A stretch of 64,000 nt of DNA. Source: Dyadobacter sp. UC 10 (GTDB lineage: Bacteria > Bacteroidota > Bacteroidia > Cytophagales > Spirosomataceae). The notes below the pieces were generated by a model that saw nothing but the letters and a program-made list of their open reading frames with translations, did not search any database and was not told the DNA's origin. Each line of letters opens with the position of its first letter. Position 1 is the first letter of the stretch. Shown here in pieces: positions 28,147 to 35,163 of this stretch. The stretch spans positions 4,212,501-4,276,500 of the forward strand of contig NZ_VSRN01000001.1 in the NCBI RefSeq assembly GCF_008369915.1, in the 5' to 3' direction. The position numbers and the translations under genes were made by a program.

Positions 28147-28689
28147 TCAGGTGCGGTCGGGACCGACAAGTTCCTGGCCCGGCGCGCCATCCTCATACCT
28201 AACATATATCCCGTGGTACCGATCCTGTACAGTGAAATCCTTACGAAGCGGGTGGCCTTCCCAATCTTCCGGCAGCAATATCCTGCGCAAGTCGGGATGC
28301 CCTTCGAAGTGAATCCCCATCAGATCGAATGCTTCCCGCTCGTGCCAGTTGGCGGTGCGCCAGATGTGGCTTACAGTGGGCACGGAAGGAAGCGGATCGC
28401 TCTCGGCATTTCTTGGGAACACCGCTTTTATGGCCAGATCGGTATGGTACGGAATCGAAGTCAGATTATAGATTACTTCCATAGTGGCGAGCCCAGGGCC
28501 ATTATCGATAGCAGTAATGCAGGCAAGATGGTCAAAAAATAAACGGTTATCCTGATGCAGAAACGCACATATTTCGGCAATTTTCTCAACCGGAACAATC
28601 AGAATAGGCTGTGGCCCTTTTGTATCTGCGTCAACCGCAATGTCCGGGAATCTTTCAACGATAAGTGCGCTGATCTCTTGAAAAGTCAT
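28147..28689 (-). CDS. nuoC: NADH-quinone oxidoreductase subunit C
   Basis: A peripheral-arm subunit of respiratory complex I. 180 residues, with the 30-kDa-subunit signature WHEREAFDLMGIHFEGHPDLRR split over residues ~115-136 and the typical LLPEDWEGHPLRKD end. It lies 11 bases after nuoB on the same strand. The next gene downstream is not nuoD but a thioredoxin-like gene, so the rest of complex I must be encoded elsewhere. Confidence 0.93.
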   Translation of the reverse strand: MTFQEISALIVERFPDIAVDADTKGPQPILIVPVEKIAEICAFLHQDNRLFFDHLACITAIDNGPGLATMEVIYNLTSIPYHTDLAIKAVFPRNAESDPLPSVPTVSHIWRTANWHEREAFDLMGIHFEGHPDLRRILLPEDWEGHPLRKDFTVQDRYHGIYVRYEDGAPGQELVGPDRT

Positions 28690-28700
28690 AATTCGGCAAT

Positions 28701-29225
28701 TTAGGTAGTGGCCATTTCAGCGGCTTCCATTTCAAGAAACAGGGAGGGCGCGACTTCTTTAGTATTTCTTATTTTCTCCTGTAGTTTCAAAAACCCGCCG
28801 ATGAGCGCTTCCGGACGGGGCGGACAACCGGGTACGTATATATCTACCGGTATGATCCTGTCAACCCCTTTCACCACATGATAACCGTGTTCCCAATAGG
28901 GGCCACCGCAGTTGGAGCAGCTACCCATCGAGATGACATACCTCGGTTCAGGCATTTGCTCGTAGAGCCTTCTGATGCGGTCTGCCATTTTAAAAGTGAC
29001 TGTCCCGGCAACGATCATCACGTCGGACTGGCGGGGAGAAGGTCTTGGCATAATCCCGAAACGTTCCAGATCATAGTTGGAAGCATATGCAGCCATCATT
29101 TCTATCGCGCAGCAGGCAAGTCCGAACCCCATAGGCCAGAGCGATGAAAGCCGCGCCCAGTTCATCAGATCTTCTGCATTCGTAAGTATAATTCCACCGT
29201 CTCCGGTTTTCGGTCTCTCGCTCAT
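28701..29225 (-). CDS. nuoB: NADH-quinone oxidoreductase subunit B
   Basis: Carries the terminal 4Fe-4S cluster N2 of complex I. The cluster Cys ligands are all present: the tandem Cys in [22 protein letters not shown], and [11 protein letters not shown]. The 174-residue form from the ATG at 29223-29225 ([11 protein letters not shown]) is chosen; the longer frame starts with TTG and would overlap a -7-like element. It forms a pair with nuoC. Its normal upstream partner nuoA lies 4.1 kb away, beyond a block of mainly opposite-strand genes. Confidence 0.93.
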   Translation of the reverse strand: MSERPKTGDGGIILTNAEDLMNWARLSSLWPMGFGLACCAIEMMAAYASNYDLERFGIMPRPSPRQSDVMIVAGTVTFKMADRIRRLYEQMPEPRYVISMGSCSNCGGPYWEHGYHVVKGVDRIIPVDIYVPGCPPRPEALIGGFLKLQEKIRNTKEVAPSLFLEMEAAEMATT

Positions 29226-29288
29226 TTTGCTTTTCAGGGGGAAAATTCCTTGGTACGGATATTGCTTTAAAGTAATGTCCGGGCTGTA

Positions 29289-29296
29289 CAAAAGTA
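29289..29296 (-). promoter_or_regulatory. Putative -7 element (TACTTTTG) for nuoBC
   Basis: Minus-strand TACTTTTG matches TAnnTTTG and lies 64 bases upstream of the nuoB ATG. It would allow nuoBC to be expressed independently of nuoA. The -33 element is not evident. Confidence 0.35.
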
Positions 29297-29360
29297 ACCA
29301 TATTTGGCAAGAATCGGTTTCAGACTTCGTTACAAAACAAATGCATTCAACTTCAACAAT

Positions 29361-30116
29361 ATGAAAAACAAATTACTCCTTTTAGCCTCTTTTTTTATCG
29401 CGACAGCCGAGTTTGCAAGCGCGCAAACCGACTCGACCGTACGGATTTTCAAGACCGGTATGGCGATCTACGCTGAACTCGGCATGCTGCCGAATAACAG
29501 GGTAATCCGGGATCAGCTCTCACGTTTGCAGATCAAACCTTTTGAAGGCATGATGGGTTCGCTGGTACTTGCCCGTCGGACCGAATCGGATAAGTGGTTT
29601 TCGGAAGGGCGGATAATCATCATGAACAGCACCAATTATACCACGGATAAAGACCAGCGAAAAGCCTATTTGTCAGGAATCGGTATTGGTACCGATGGTG
29701 GCCCGAAGCTGGTGAATACTTCGCGCTGGAACGTGACGATCCCGCTGGGGGTAGATCTGATGCTGTACCGGATGAATATTAAAAGCAATGGTTCAGCGAC
29801 GCTCGGTCAGGTGGTAAATAATCCTTCCTCGTTTCAGGCGGTGAAGCTTTTTACAGGAAATGTAAACCTGCACGGCGGCATTGGTGTGGATTATAAAATG
29901 AATGTGATGCCGAAAGTGAACGATAAAGTTTACCTGAGCGCCAAAGTAACTTACCACCAGCCTTTGTTGGGCAAGAGAAAATGGAGGGGGGAGAATGTGA
30001 CGATCAGCGACTTGTCTTACCTCAAAGTGAACCAGGTTTATTTTCAGATCGGGGCGGTTATTTTCCCAAAGCCAGGCAAGGATAAAAAGTGGGGCGGAAT
30101 GCACGGCGTTCACTGA
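29361..30116 (+). CDS. Hypothetical exported protein, probable outer membrane beta-barrel
   Basis: A 251-residue protein from the ATG at 29361, which opens a signal peptide ([21 protein letters not shown]). The remainder has alternating strands (e.g. [34 protein letters not shown]), consistent with a small barrel, and a Lys/Trp/His-rich end. No family recognised. Its last bases overlap, tail to tail, the end of the XRE regulator gene. It starts the block that separates nuoB from nuoA. Confidence 0.6.
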   Translation: MKNKLLLLASFFIATAEFASAQTDSTVRIFKTGMAIYAELGMLPNNRVIRDQLSRLQIKPFEGMMGSLVLARRTESDKWFSEGRIIIMNSTNYTTDKDQRKAYLSGIGIGTDGGPKLVNTSRWNVTIPLGVDLMLYRMNIKSNGSATLGQVVNNPSSFQAVKLFTGNVNLHGGIGVDYKMNVMPKVNDKVYLSAKVTYHQPLLGKRKWRGENVTISDLSYLKVNQVYFQIGAVIFPKPGKDKKWGGMHGVH

Positions 30117-30445
30117 CGCTTTCGCTTCTTTGCCATCAAAGTGCGAACCTGGTTTTCTAAAATCTTAATATAAATATCCTTATCGGACTCGGTAAGGTTT
30201 TTTTTATGGATTTTTAGCAGGGGCAAATTGACATGGTCATTGCCCGTCCGGTCAGCGATCAGTTCTTCCACGGTAGTCCCGAATACTTCTGCAAACTTTT
30301 TGAGCTGCTCGATAGAGGGACTGGTTTCTCCTCTCTCGATATTGGAGTAGTTAGGTTGGGACATTCCGCATTGCTCGGCCACATAGCTCTGCTTAAATCT
30401 TTTTTCCTCCCGCTTGGCGAGCAGGTTGCTTGCGATCGTATTCAT
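30110..30445 (-). CDS. XRE-family helix-turn-helix regulator
   Basis: A 111-residue protein. Residues ~8-62 form a Cro/CI-type HTH: KQSYVAEQCGMSQPNYSNIERGETSPS is spread over the two recognition helices, followed by FAEVFGTTVEELIA. The C-terminal half is charged and probably helical (dimerisation). It is divergent from the C10 protease gene with a 226-base gap, which makes that operon a plausible target. The only minus-strand gene inside the opposite-strand block. Confidence 0.88.
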   Translation of the reverse strand: MNTIASNLLAKREEKRFKQSYVAEQCGMSQPNYSNIERGETSPSIEQLKKFAEVFGTTVEELIADRTGNDHVNLPLLKIHKKNLTESDKDIYIKILENQVRTLMAKKRKRQ

Positions 30446-30671
30446 TTAAGTGTGTGAGTTCGTGAGGATTTATATTGCAATAATTCAAAAAATCTGATTC
30501 TTCAACAACTGTTTTTTGAGATTATAAGTAATACTTATATGCGTATTAGTGTAGCTTATAACTTACGGGCGTAGTTTGTTGGAAGTGAAAAATTCTTTCT
30601 GTCACTTTGAGTCGCAGGAATACACTTGTGTTTTCCGAGATTTTTACATCCATCAATCTAAATCTACATAC

Positions 30672-31046
30672 ATGGTAAACATCAACCGTAGCCAGCTTCC
30701 GGGGCTTCTCTCCGCTTTTTTTATCTTAACATTTGCTTCTTGCCAGAGATCCGAGATCGCAACACCGGGTCGGGAAGTTCCCGGACTATCAGTCTCACAA
30801 TTTGAGGTGTCAATGGACGATGCGGCAGAAGTCGCGTCATTCCATTTGTCAGCCGATTCGGTGGCGAATAAGACTGCTCGTGTGGTTGCAGGCGACAATG
30901 AGGTTTTGGAAAGAAAAACGATCACCGACTCGACCAGCAGCGAGCCTCTGTTTTACATTTTCAAAAAAAGAAAAGGATTTACGATTGTATCGGCTGATAT
31001 GCGGGTAATGCCGGTTCTGGCGTATTCCGAAAAAATCAGAAGTTGA
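30672..31046 (+). pseudogene. C10 (streptopain-type) cysteine protease, signal and propeptide half; frame broken
   Basis: 124 residues from the ATG at 30672. A lipoprotein-like signal ends in FASC. The following domain closes with FYIFKKRKGFTIVSADMRV and MPVLAYSE, the hallmark of the streptopain (SpeB) propeptide. The frame stops with TGA at 31044-31046, just after a run of six A at 31030-31035. The catalytic half continues in the +1 frame. Removing one A restores SEK-SEVDLNS and joins both halves into one zymogen of about 413 codons. It could be a decayed gene, a recoded gene or an assembly error. Confidence 0.8.
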
Positions 31047-31080
31047 CCTGAATAGCGTTCCGAATGGAGTATCGCTGTGG

Positions 31081-31911
31081 ATGGAAATGGCGAAGGAAAA
31101 GATCCGGGAAGCAAAGAAAGACACAAACCCGCCGCATCCGATTGTTTTGAAAGAATGGCAAGGATACTTGTCCCGGCAGTTGAGAACTTCGGATACTTAT
31201 TGCATTGAATGGTATCAGTATGGTCAGTTTCAGTGTAAATACACTTCCACACAAAAGGGGCCGCTGCTAACAACTGAGTGGGGGCAGCGTCACTTGTCTA
31301 CAACGCAATTAAGCACTGGTGGGGACTGTGATGACTGTGGCAGAAGACTTGCAGGTTGCGGGCCTGTTGCGATGGCGCAATTAGAGGAATTTTATCACCC
31401 AAATCCAGCAAGGCCAAGAGTTTCCAACGGTATCTGCACCGCAGTCAACGCAGGACAAGTTAGTCTTGGTTCGCTTATGCAAGTTATGGGGGCGAAGTCG
31501 AAGGCCAGCTATAACTATATGGGAACTTGTGCAACTTTTACCTGGCCCGCTAATGTCAAAAGCGGATTAAAGGATTTCGGATTTTCAAATGGGGGTAATG
31601 GAAATGAAGCTTATAATTTTGCTTTAATTAAAAGTGAGCTGAATGGAAATCATCCAGTCATTTTTTGGGGCTCAACTTGTCTGGATTGTTTCTCTGATTA
31701 CCATATATGGATATGTGATGGTTATTTACAGCATCATTACAGTGATTTCAATTGCACTACGAAACAATGCAATCAGTGGAGTTACAGCTACCTAAATATG
31801 AATTGGGGCTGGGGTAATGATTCGAATGGATATTTTGCTTTCGGGCAATACAATCCAGCCGAAGGTGACTATAACGCAAATCTACATGTGATCACAGGAA
31901 TAAGACCATGA
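31081..31911 (+). pseudogene. C10 (streptopain-type) cysteine protease, catalytic half
   Basis: 276 residues in the frame shifted from the propeptide. Its frame is open from before 31021 (RIPKKSEVDLNSVPNGVSLW), so 31081 is only the first ATG. The catalytic Cys is in AGCGPVAMAQ (residue 93 of this fragment), the catalytic His in DYHIWICDGY (208), and the conserved LNMNWGWGNDSNGYF follows. This protease family is secreted as a zymogen and cleaves host or neighbour proteins; SpeB and Bacteroides fragilis Bfp are known members. The stop overlaps the next start (ATGA at 31908-31911), indicating translational coupling to the lipocalin-like lipoprotein. Confidence 0.85.
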
Positions 31912-32384
31912 ACATGAAATCAACAACAATTTATAGATTCTCCCTAGCAGGGTTCAGTCTTTTAGTAATGGCTGGGTGTTTCAAAAAAAACGATAGCCTA
32001 TTGCCTGACAATAGTTCTGTCAGTTCACTTTTATCTGGCACCTGGATCTTGGAGAAAGTCGAAATTCCGACAAAGACGTTGACGGGTTCACAAATTGGCT
32101 ACTCCGAAAAGCTTATCATTTCATCTGTCAATGGATATATGGCGGATCAAATTTATCGGGATGATACGCTATTTGCCACGAATTTTCGCGCGGGGTACAT
32201 AAAACCGGTTCAGAGTGCAAAGAATAGGACTGTACTGATGCATTACCGTGATGGAAGGAAAAGATTCTTCAGGGTTACAATTGTTCTAAGAGAACCTACG
32301 ATACTAGAAGCATCTCCATATTTGCATGAGCTGGGTGGCGAAGCAGACTCCATCAAATATTACTATTCCCAAAACTGGTGGTAG
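31908..32384 (+). CDS. Lipocalin-like lipoprotein, copy 1 (candidate C10 protease inhibitor)
   Basis: A 158-residue lipoprotein (signal ending MAGC) with a lipocalin-like start motif LLSGTWILEKVEI, then an eight-strand-like pattern ending YYYSQNWW. The ATG overlaps the protease stop by four bases. It is closely similar, also at the DNA level, to the third gene of this array (32907-33380). The family is unknown. Protease-lipoprotein coupling recalls C10 proteases of Bacteroides fragilis, which are linked to small inhibitors, so an inhibitor/immunity role is a reasonable inference but unproven. Confidence 0.7.
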   Translation: MNMKSTTIYRFSLAGFSLLVMAGCFKKNDSLLPDNSSVSSLLSGTWILEKVEIPTKTLTGSQIGYSEKLIISSVNGYMADQIYRDDTLFATNFRAGYIKPVQSAKNRTVLMHYRDGRKRFFRVTIVLREPTILEASPYLHELGGEADSIKYYYSQNWW

Positions 32385-32450
32385 CAATCTCACTTTGAAG
32401 CGTACCGCTCATTTACCTTGCTTGTATAAATCAGGCACGGGCGATTTAAT
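32382..32450 (-). pseudogene. Remnant of a nuoA 3' end
   Basis: Read on the minus strand, this stretch encodes KVNERYASK plus stop, identical to the NuoA C-terminus at 33387. The three codon differences in that stretch are synonymous. Upstream of it IKSPVP is also retained, with a 3-base deletion and a 1-base insertion in between. The intact gene lies 1 kb away. It is adjacent to the end of lipocalin-like copy 1, just as true nuoA adjoins copy 3. Confidence 0.75.
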
Positions 32451-32472
32451 TACCGGTATTAGGCCTTGAACT

Positions 32473-32910
32473 ATGAGAATGAAAAATAAAATAGCTTTTA
32501 TGCTCGCAATAGTAAGCTTCTTTTCGTGTGACGATGGATGGGGCCCGGGTGGGCCCACTCAGGCACGTTTACATGGTCAATGGCAGCTGGACTCTTCTAA
32601 AACTAATGGCAAATTAGACAGCAAACCTTACGAGATTCTTGATATTCACATAAAGGATAAGCAACATATCGAAAATACCTTTCAAGGCGATTCACTGGTA
32701 AATGTCCAATATTGGTCAATCAATGCTGGTCCTATCATTGATGATTCTCACAGCACAATACTGGTTAACTATCGCTCCGGGTTAAAGCGATTTTACAAAC
32801 TTCGATTTCATGTGGGAAATCCCGGTAATCTTGAAGCAACTGATTATGTGGACGAAGTCGGTAGTGCAATGGATACTGTTAAGTATTATTATACGGAGAT
32901 TTGGAGATGA
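32473..32910 (+). CDS. Lipocalin-like lipoprotein, divergent copy 2
   Basis: 145 residues with a short lipoprotein signal ending FFSC, then HGQWQLDSSK in the lipocalin-like position, ILVNYRSGLKRFYKLRF and the terminal DTVKYYYTEIW. These correspond to VLMHYRDGRKRFFRV and DSIKYYYSQNW of copies 1 and 3, so all three are paralogues. The stop overlaps the start of copy 3 (ATGA). Function unknown; see copy 1 for the inhibitor hypothesis. Confidence 0.68.
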   Translation: MRMKNKIAFMLAIVSFFSCDDGWGPGGPTQARLHGQWQLDSSKTNGKLDSKPYEILDIHIKDKQHIENTFQGDSLVNVQYWSINAGPIIDDSHSTILVNYRSGLKRFYKLRFHVGNPGNLEATDYVDEVGSAMDTVKYYYTEIWR

Positions 32911-33380
32911 TGAGAAGTGCGCTTATAGTGACAATATTACTTATAGTTAGTTCATGTGTGCTCCTGGTCGGTTGTTTTAAACGCTACGATGATGTGCTAC
33001 CTGATAACAGCCCTGTCAGCTCATTTTTATCTGGCACATGGATTTTAGAAAAGGTGGTCACTCTGACAAAAGTCTTGACGGGATCTCAAATAGGTTATAC
33101 AGAAAAACTTACGATCTCCTCAGTTAACGGTTATATGGCTGATCAAATTTATCGGGATGATACGCTATTTGCGACGAATTTTCGCGCGGGGTACATCAAA
33201 CCAGCTAAGAGTGCAAAGAATAAGACTGTACTGATGCATTAGCGTGATGGAAGGAAAAGATTCTTTAAGGTTACAATTGTTCCAAGAGAACTTACAATAC
33301 TAGAAGCCTCTCAATATTTGCATGAGCTGGGTGGCGAAGAAGACTCCATCAAATATTACTATTCTCAAAACTGGTGGTAG
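32907..33380 (+). pseudogene. Lipocalin-like lipoprotein, copy 3, interrupted by a TAG
   Basis: The frame opens with ATG at 32907 (signal ending LVGC) and runs intact to 33242. There TAG (33240-33242) replaces the Tyr codon of copy 1 (VLMHY). Downstream the same frame continues without further lesion through RDGRKRFFKV to YYYSQNWW and a stop at 33378-33380. So one point mutation shortens the protein from 157 to about 111 residues, removing the last strands. The full-length frame ends 6 bases before the convergent nuoA stop. Confidence 0.78.
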
Positions 33381-33386
33381 CAATCA

Positions 33387-33857
33387 TCACTTCGAAGCAT
33401 ACCGCTCGTTTACCTTGCTATACATATCAGCTGGTACGGGCGATTTGATCTCTGGGAGTTGTTGCTTGGGACGTACCCAGTCGAGGTAGCCTTTGGCCCA
33501 GGCGTATGCGAGGCCTAAGATCAGGATTCCGATGAAAACAGTCATTTCCGCCATCGCAAACCAGCCCCAAGCTCCGTTCGTTTGCTCGATTAGATCTTTG
33601 TTACCGAATACAATAGCCCAGGGAAAAAGAAAAAGCAGCTCCACCTCAAAAAGCACGAATACCAGCGCAACAATATAAAATCTTACATTGAACTGGATCT
33701 GGGCATTTCCAAGCGGATCTTCCCCTGATTCATAGGTGCTCAGTTTCTCTTCATTGGGCTTGTCGGGACGAAGGAATTTTGCAATGAGAAGCATTACGCC
33801 CAGCAATACCAGGCCGGAAATGATGAAAAGTAAAATATAGCCAAAATCAGAAATCAT
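33387..33857 (-). CDS. nuoA: NADH-quinone oxidoreductase subunit A
   Basis: A membrane subunit of complex I with three helices in 156 residues. The family signature YESGEDPLGNAQIQFNVRFYIVALVFVLFE appears (residues ~43-72), including the Glu/Asp of the quinone-tunnel loop. It has its own well-formed promoter at 33874-33905. The next minus-strand genes (nuoBC) are more than 4 kb downstream, behind a mainly opposite-strand block. A degenerate second copy of its 3' end is present at 32382-32450. Confidence 0.94.
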   Translation of the reverse strand: MISDFGYILLFIISGLVLLGVMLLIAKFLRPDKPNEEKLSTYESGEDPLGNAQIQFNVRFYIVALVFVLFEVELLFLFPWAIVFGNKDLIEQTNGAWGWFAMAEMTVFIGILILGLAYAWAKGYLDWVRPKQQLPEIKSPVPADMYSKVNERYASK

Positions 33858-33873
33858 ACCTTGGTTCTTTTTG

Positions 33874-33905
33874 CAAATCTAATCTTTAAATCTCCCCGGT
33901 CACAA
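33874..33905 (-). promoter_or_regulatory. Promoter of nuoA, Bacteroidota consensus
   Basis: On the minus strand, TTG (33903-33905) is separated by 21 bases from TAGATTTG (33874-33881). This fits the TTG-N19-21-TAnnTTTG consensus of the Bacteroidota primary sigma factor. The nuoA ATG lies 16 bases beyond the -7 element. The best promoter match I found in the window. Confidence 0.6.
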
Positions 33906-35025
33906 AATCTATAAAATTGTCACGATTGATCCAATGCGTTTCAGCATCAGGGTACGCTTCCACAAAAGCCTTGGGGAATTTGATCTTGCTGTCATTCCAC
34001 TTGAATTCGTAGCCGCTAATCACATCATCTATGACCTCCACCCAGTCTAACTCCTGCTGATCGTAGGTGCGCCAAAAATATACGAACGGATTTTTTCTTG
34101 AATATGAATTGTATTTCATCCGTTCCGCCGCCAGGTAATTCTCCCAGATTAAACCTATGTCCTGTCTTTGCAGGGGAGGTAAGAAATTGTTAATCAATGC
34201 ATTTCTAATTCCATTATCGAAGAAATACCATTTTGAAGATTTGGTAACTTCTTTTCGGAGATTTTTACTAAAACCACCCGTTCTGAAGATAATGAACACT
34301 TTTGAGAATAAGTCAAGGTAACGCTCTACGGTGTTTCTGTCAATTTGCAACGATTTTGATAATTCCTCATATGATACCTCCTGACCCGTTTGGTAGGCAA
34401 CCAATTGCAGTAGTTGCAGCATTTTGTGAGAATACTTCACTTGCTCATACATCAATATATCTTTAAGCAGATACGCATTCACCAGTTCTTTGAGGTAATC
34501 TTTTTTATCCGCTTCACTAGTCATTTGCAGCACGTCGGGATAGGAGCCGTAGATGAGCCGGTTTTCCAGCTGCTGTCTGGTTTCCAGGTAATTTTCATGA
34601 GCTGAAAGTTCAATTTGTGCCAAAGGAAATAATTGATACGTAATTTGTCGCCCCACAAGAGGCTCGCCCGTCCTATTCGATAATTCGAATGCAAAAGAGC
34701 CGCTGGCAATAATTGTTAATGTTGGAAAAGAATCAATAAGAAGTTTGAGCGTTTTACCAATCTCCGGTACCACCTGCGCTTCGTCGATTATTAGTAGTTC
34801 AAGGTCAGTAGCCCACCGGCGGAATGATGATACCCGCCTGTCCGTCAGGATAGTAGCGGAATCGAGGTCCTCGCCATTTAAGAACAGTGATTTTCCCTCA
34901 AAACCTTTCTGGACAGTGTTTAATAAATACGTTTTGCCAACTCTTCTTGCGCCCAGCAAAACGATTACTTTATTTGACCTGAGCTTGCCGCTGATCGTGT
35001 CAAAAACAGCCCTTCGATATGACAT
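33886..35025 (-). CDS. AAA ATPase with DUF4143 domain
   Basis: A 379-residue protein of the AAA_14/DUF4143 group. Walker A VLLGARRVGKTYLL is near residue 25, Walker B LELLIIDEAQ near 75, and sensor-like IIASGSFAFEL near 109. The C-terminal half is the DUF4143 winged-helix and nuclease-like part (QIDRNTVERYLDLF, ... WYFFDNGIRNALI, ... EFKWNDSK). These proteins occur as mobile, patchily distributed genes; function is unsettled, with proposed roles in DNA transactions or toxin-antitoxin-like behaviour. Three evenly spaced repeats lie just upstream of its start. Confidence 0.85.
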   Translation of the reverse strand: MSYRRAVFDTISGKLRSNKVIVLLGARRVGKTYLLNTVQKGFEGKSLFLNGEDLDSATILTDRRVSSFRRWATDLELLIIDEAQVVPEIGKTLKLLIDSFPTLTIIASGSFAFELSNRTGEPLVGRQITYQLFPLAQIELSAHENYLETRQQLENRLIYGSYPDVLQMTSEADKKDYLKELVNAYLLKDILMYEQVKYSHKMLQLLQLVAYQTGQEVSYEELSKSLQIDRNTVERYLDLFSKVFIIFRTGGFSKNLRKEVTKSSKWYFFDNGIRNALINNFLPPLQRQDIGLIWENYLAAERMKYNSYSRKNPFVYFWRTYDQQELDWVEVIDDVISGYEFKWNDSKIKFPKAFVEAYPDAETHWINRDNFIDFVTGEI

Positions 35026-35055
35026 AACTTTTCCAGTCCAGTTTTCTATTCAGCA

Positions 35056-35141
35056 AATTTAGCTAAATTTATTGAATGCATTCAACTAATTTACCTAAAT
35101 TCATTGAATTCACTAAACCAATTTAGCTAAATTCGTTGAAT
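35056..35141. repeat. Three 22-bp direct repeats at exact 32-bp spacing
   Basis: Copies start at 35056, 35088 and 35120. Each is AATTTA(G/C)CTAAATT, two variable bases, then TTGAAT. Copies 1 and 3 hold the perfect palindrome AATTTAGCTAAATT, and copy 1 also ends in the palindrome TTGAATGCATTCAA. The 32-bp period is about three helical turns, so the sites face the same side. They sit 31 bases upstream of the DUF4143 ATPase start, suggesting an operator. Confidence 0.75.
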
Positions 35142-35163
35142 AGAGTACGGATTCTTTCTGTTG

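Noticed and set aside
29226..29291. TTG start giving NuoB 22 extra residues
   Set aside because: It begins on the -7-like element, and the extra residues have no family match. The ATG at 29223-29225 starts close to the conserved part.
29361..33380. Classical IS element or prophage as the cause of the nuoA/nuoBC split
   Set aside because: No transposase, integrase, terminal inverted repeats or phage genes were seen. Recombination at the nuoA end fits the sequence better.
35056..35141. The three spaced repeats as a small CRISPR array
   Set aside because: Spacers are only 10 bases, the repeats are palindromic A/T-rich, and no cas gene is present. An operator array fits better.
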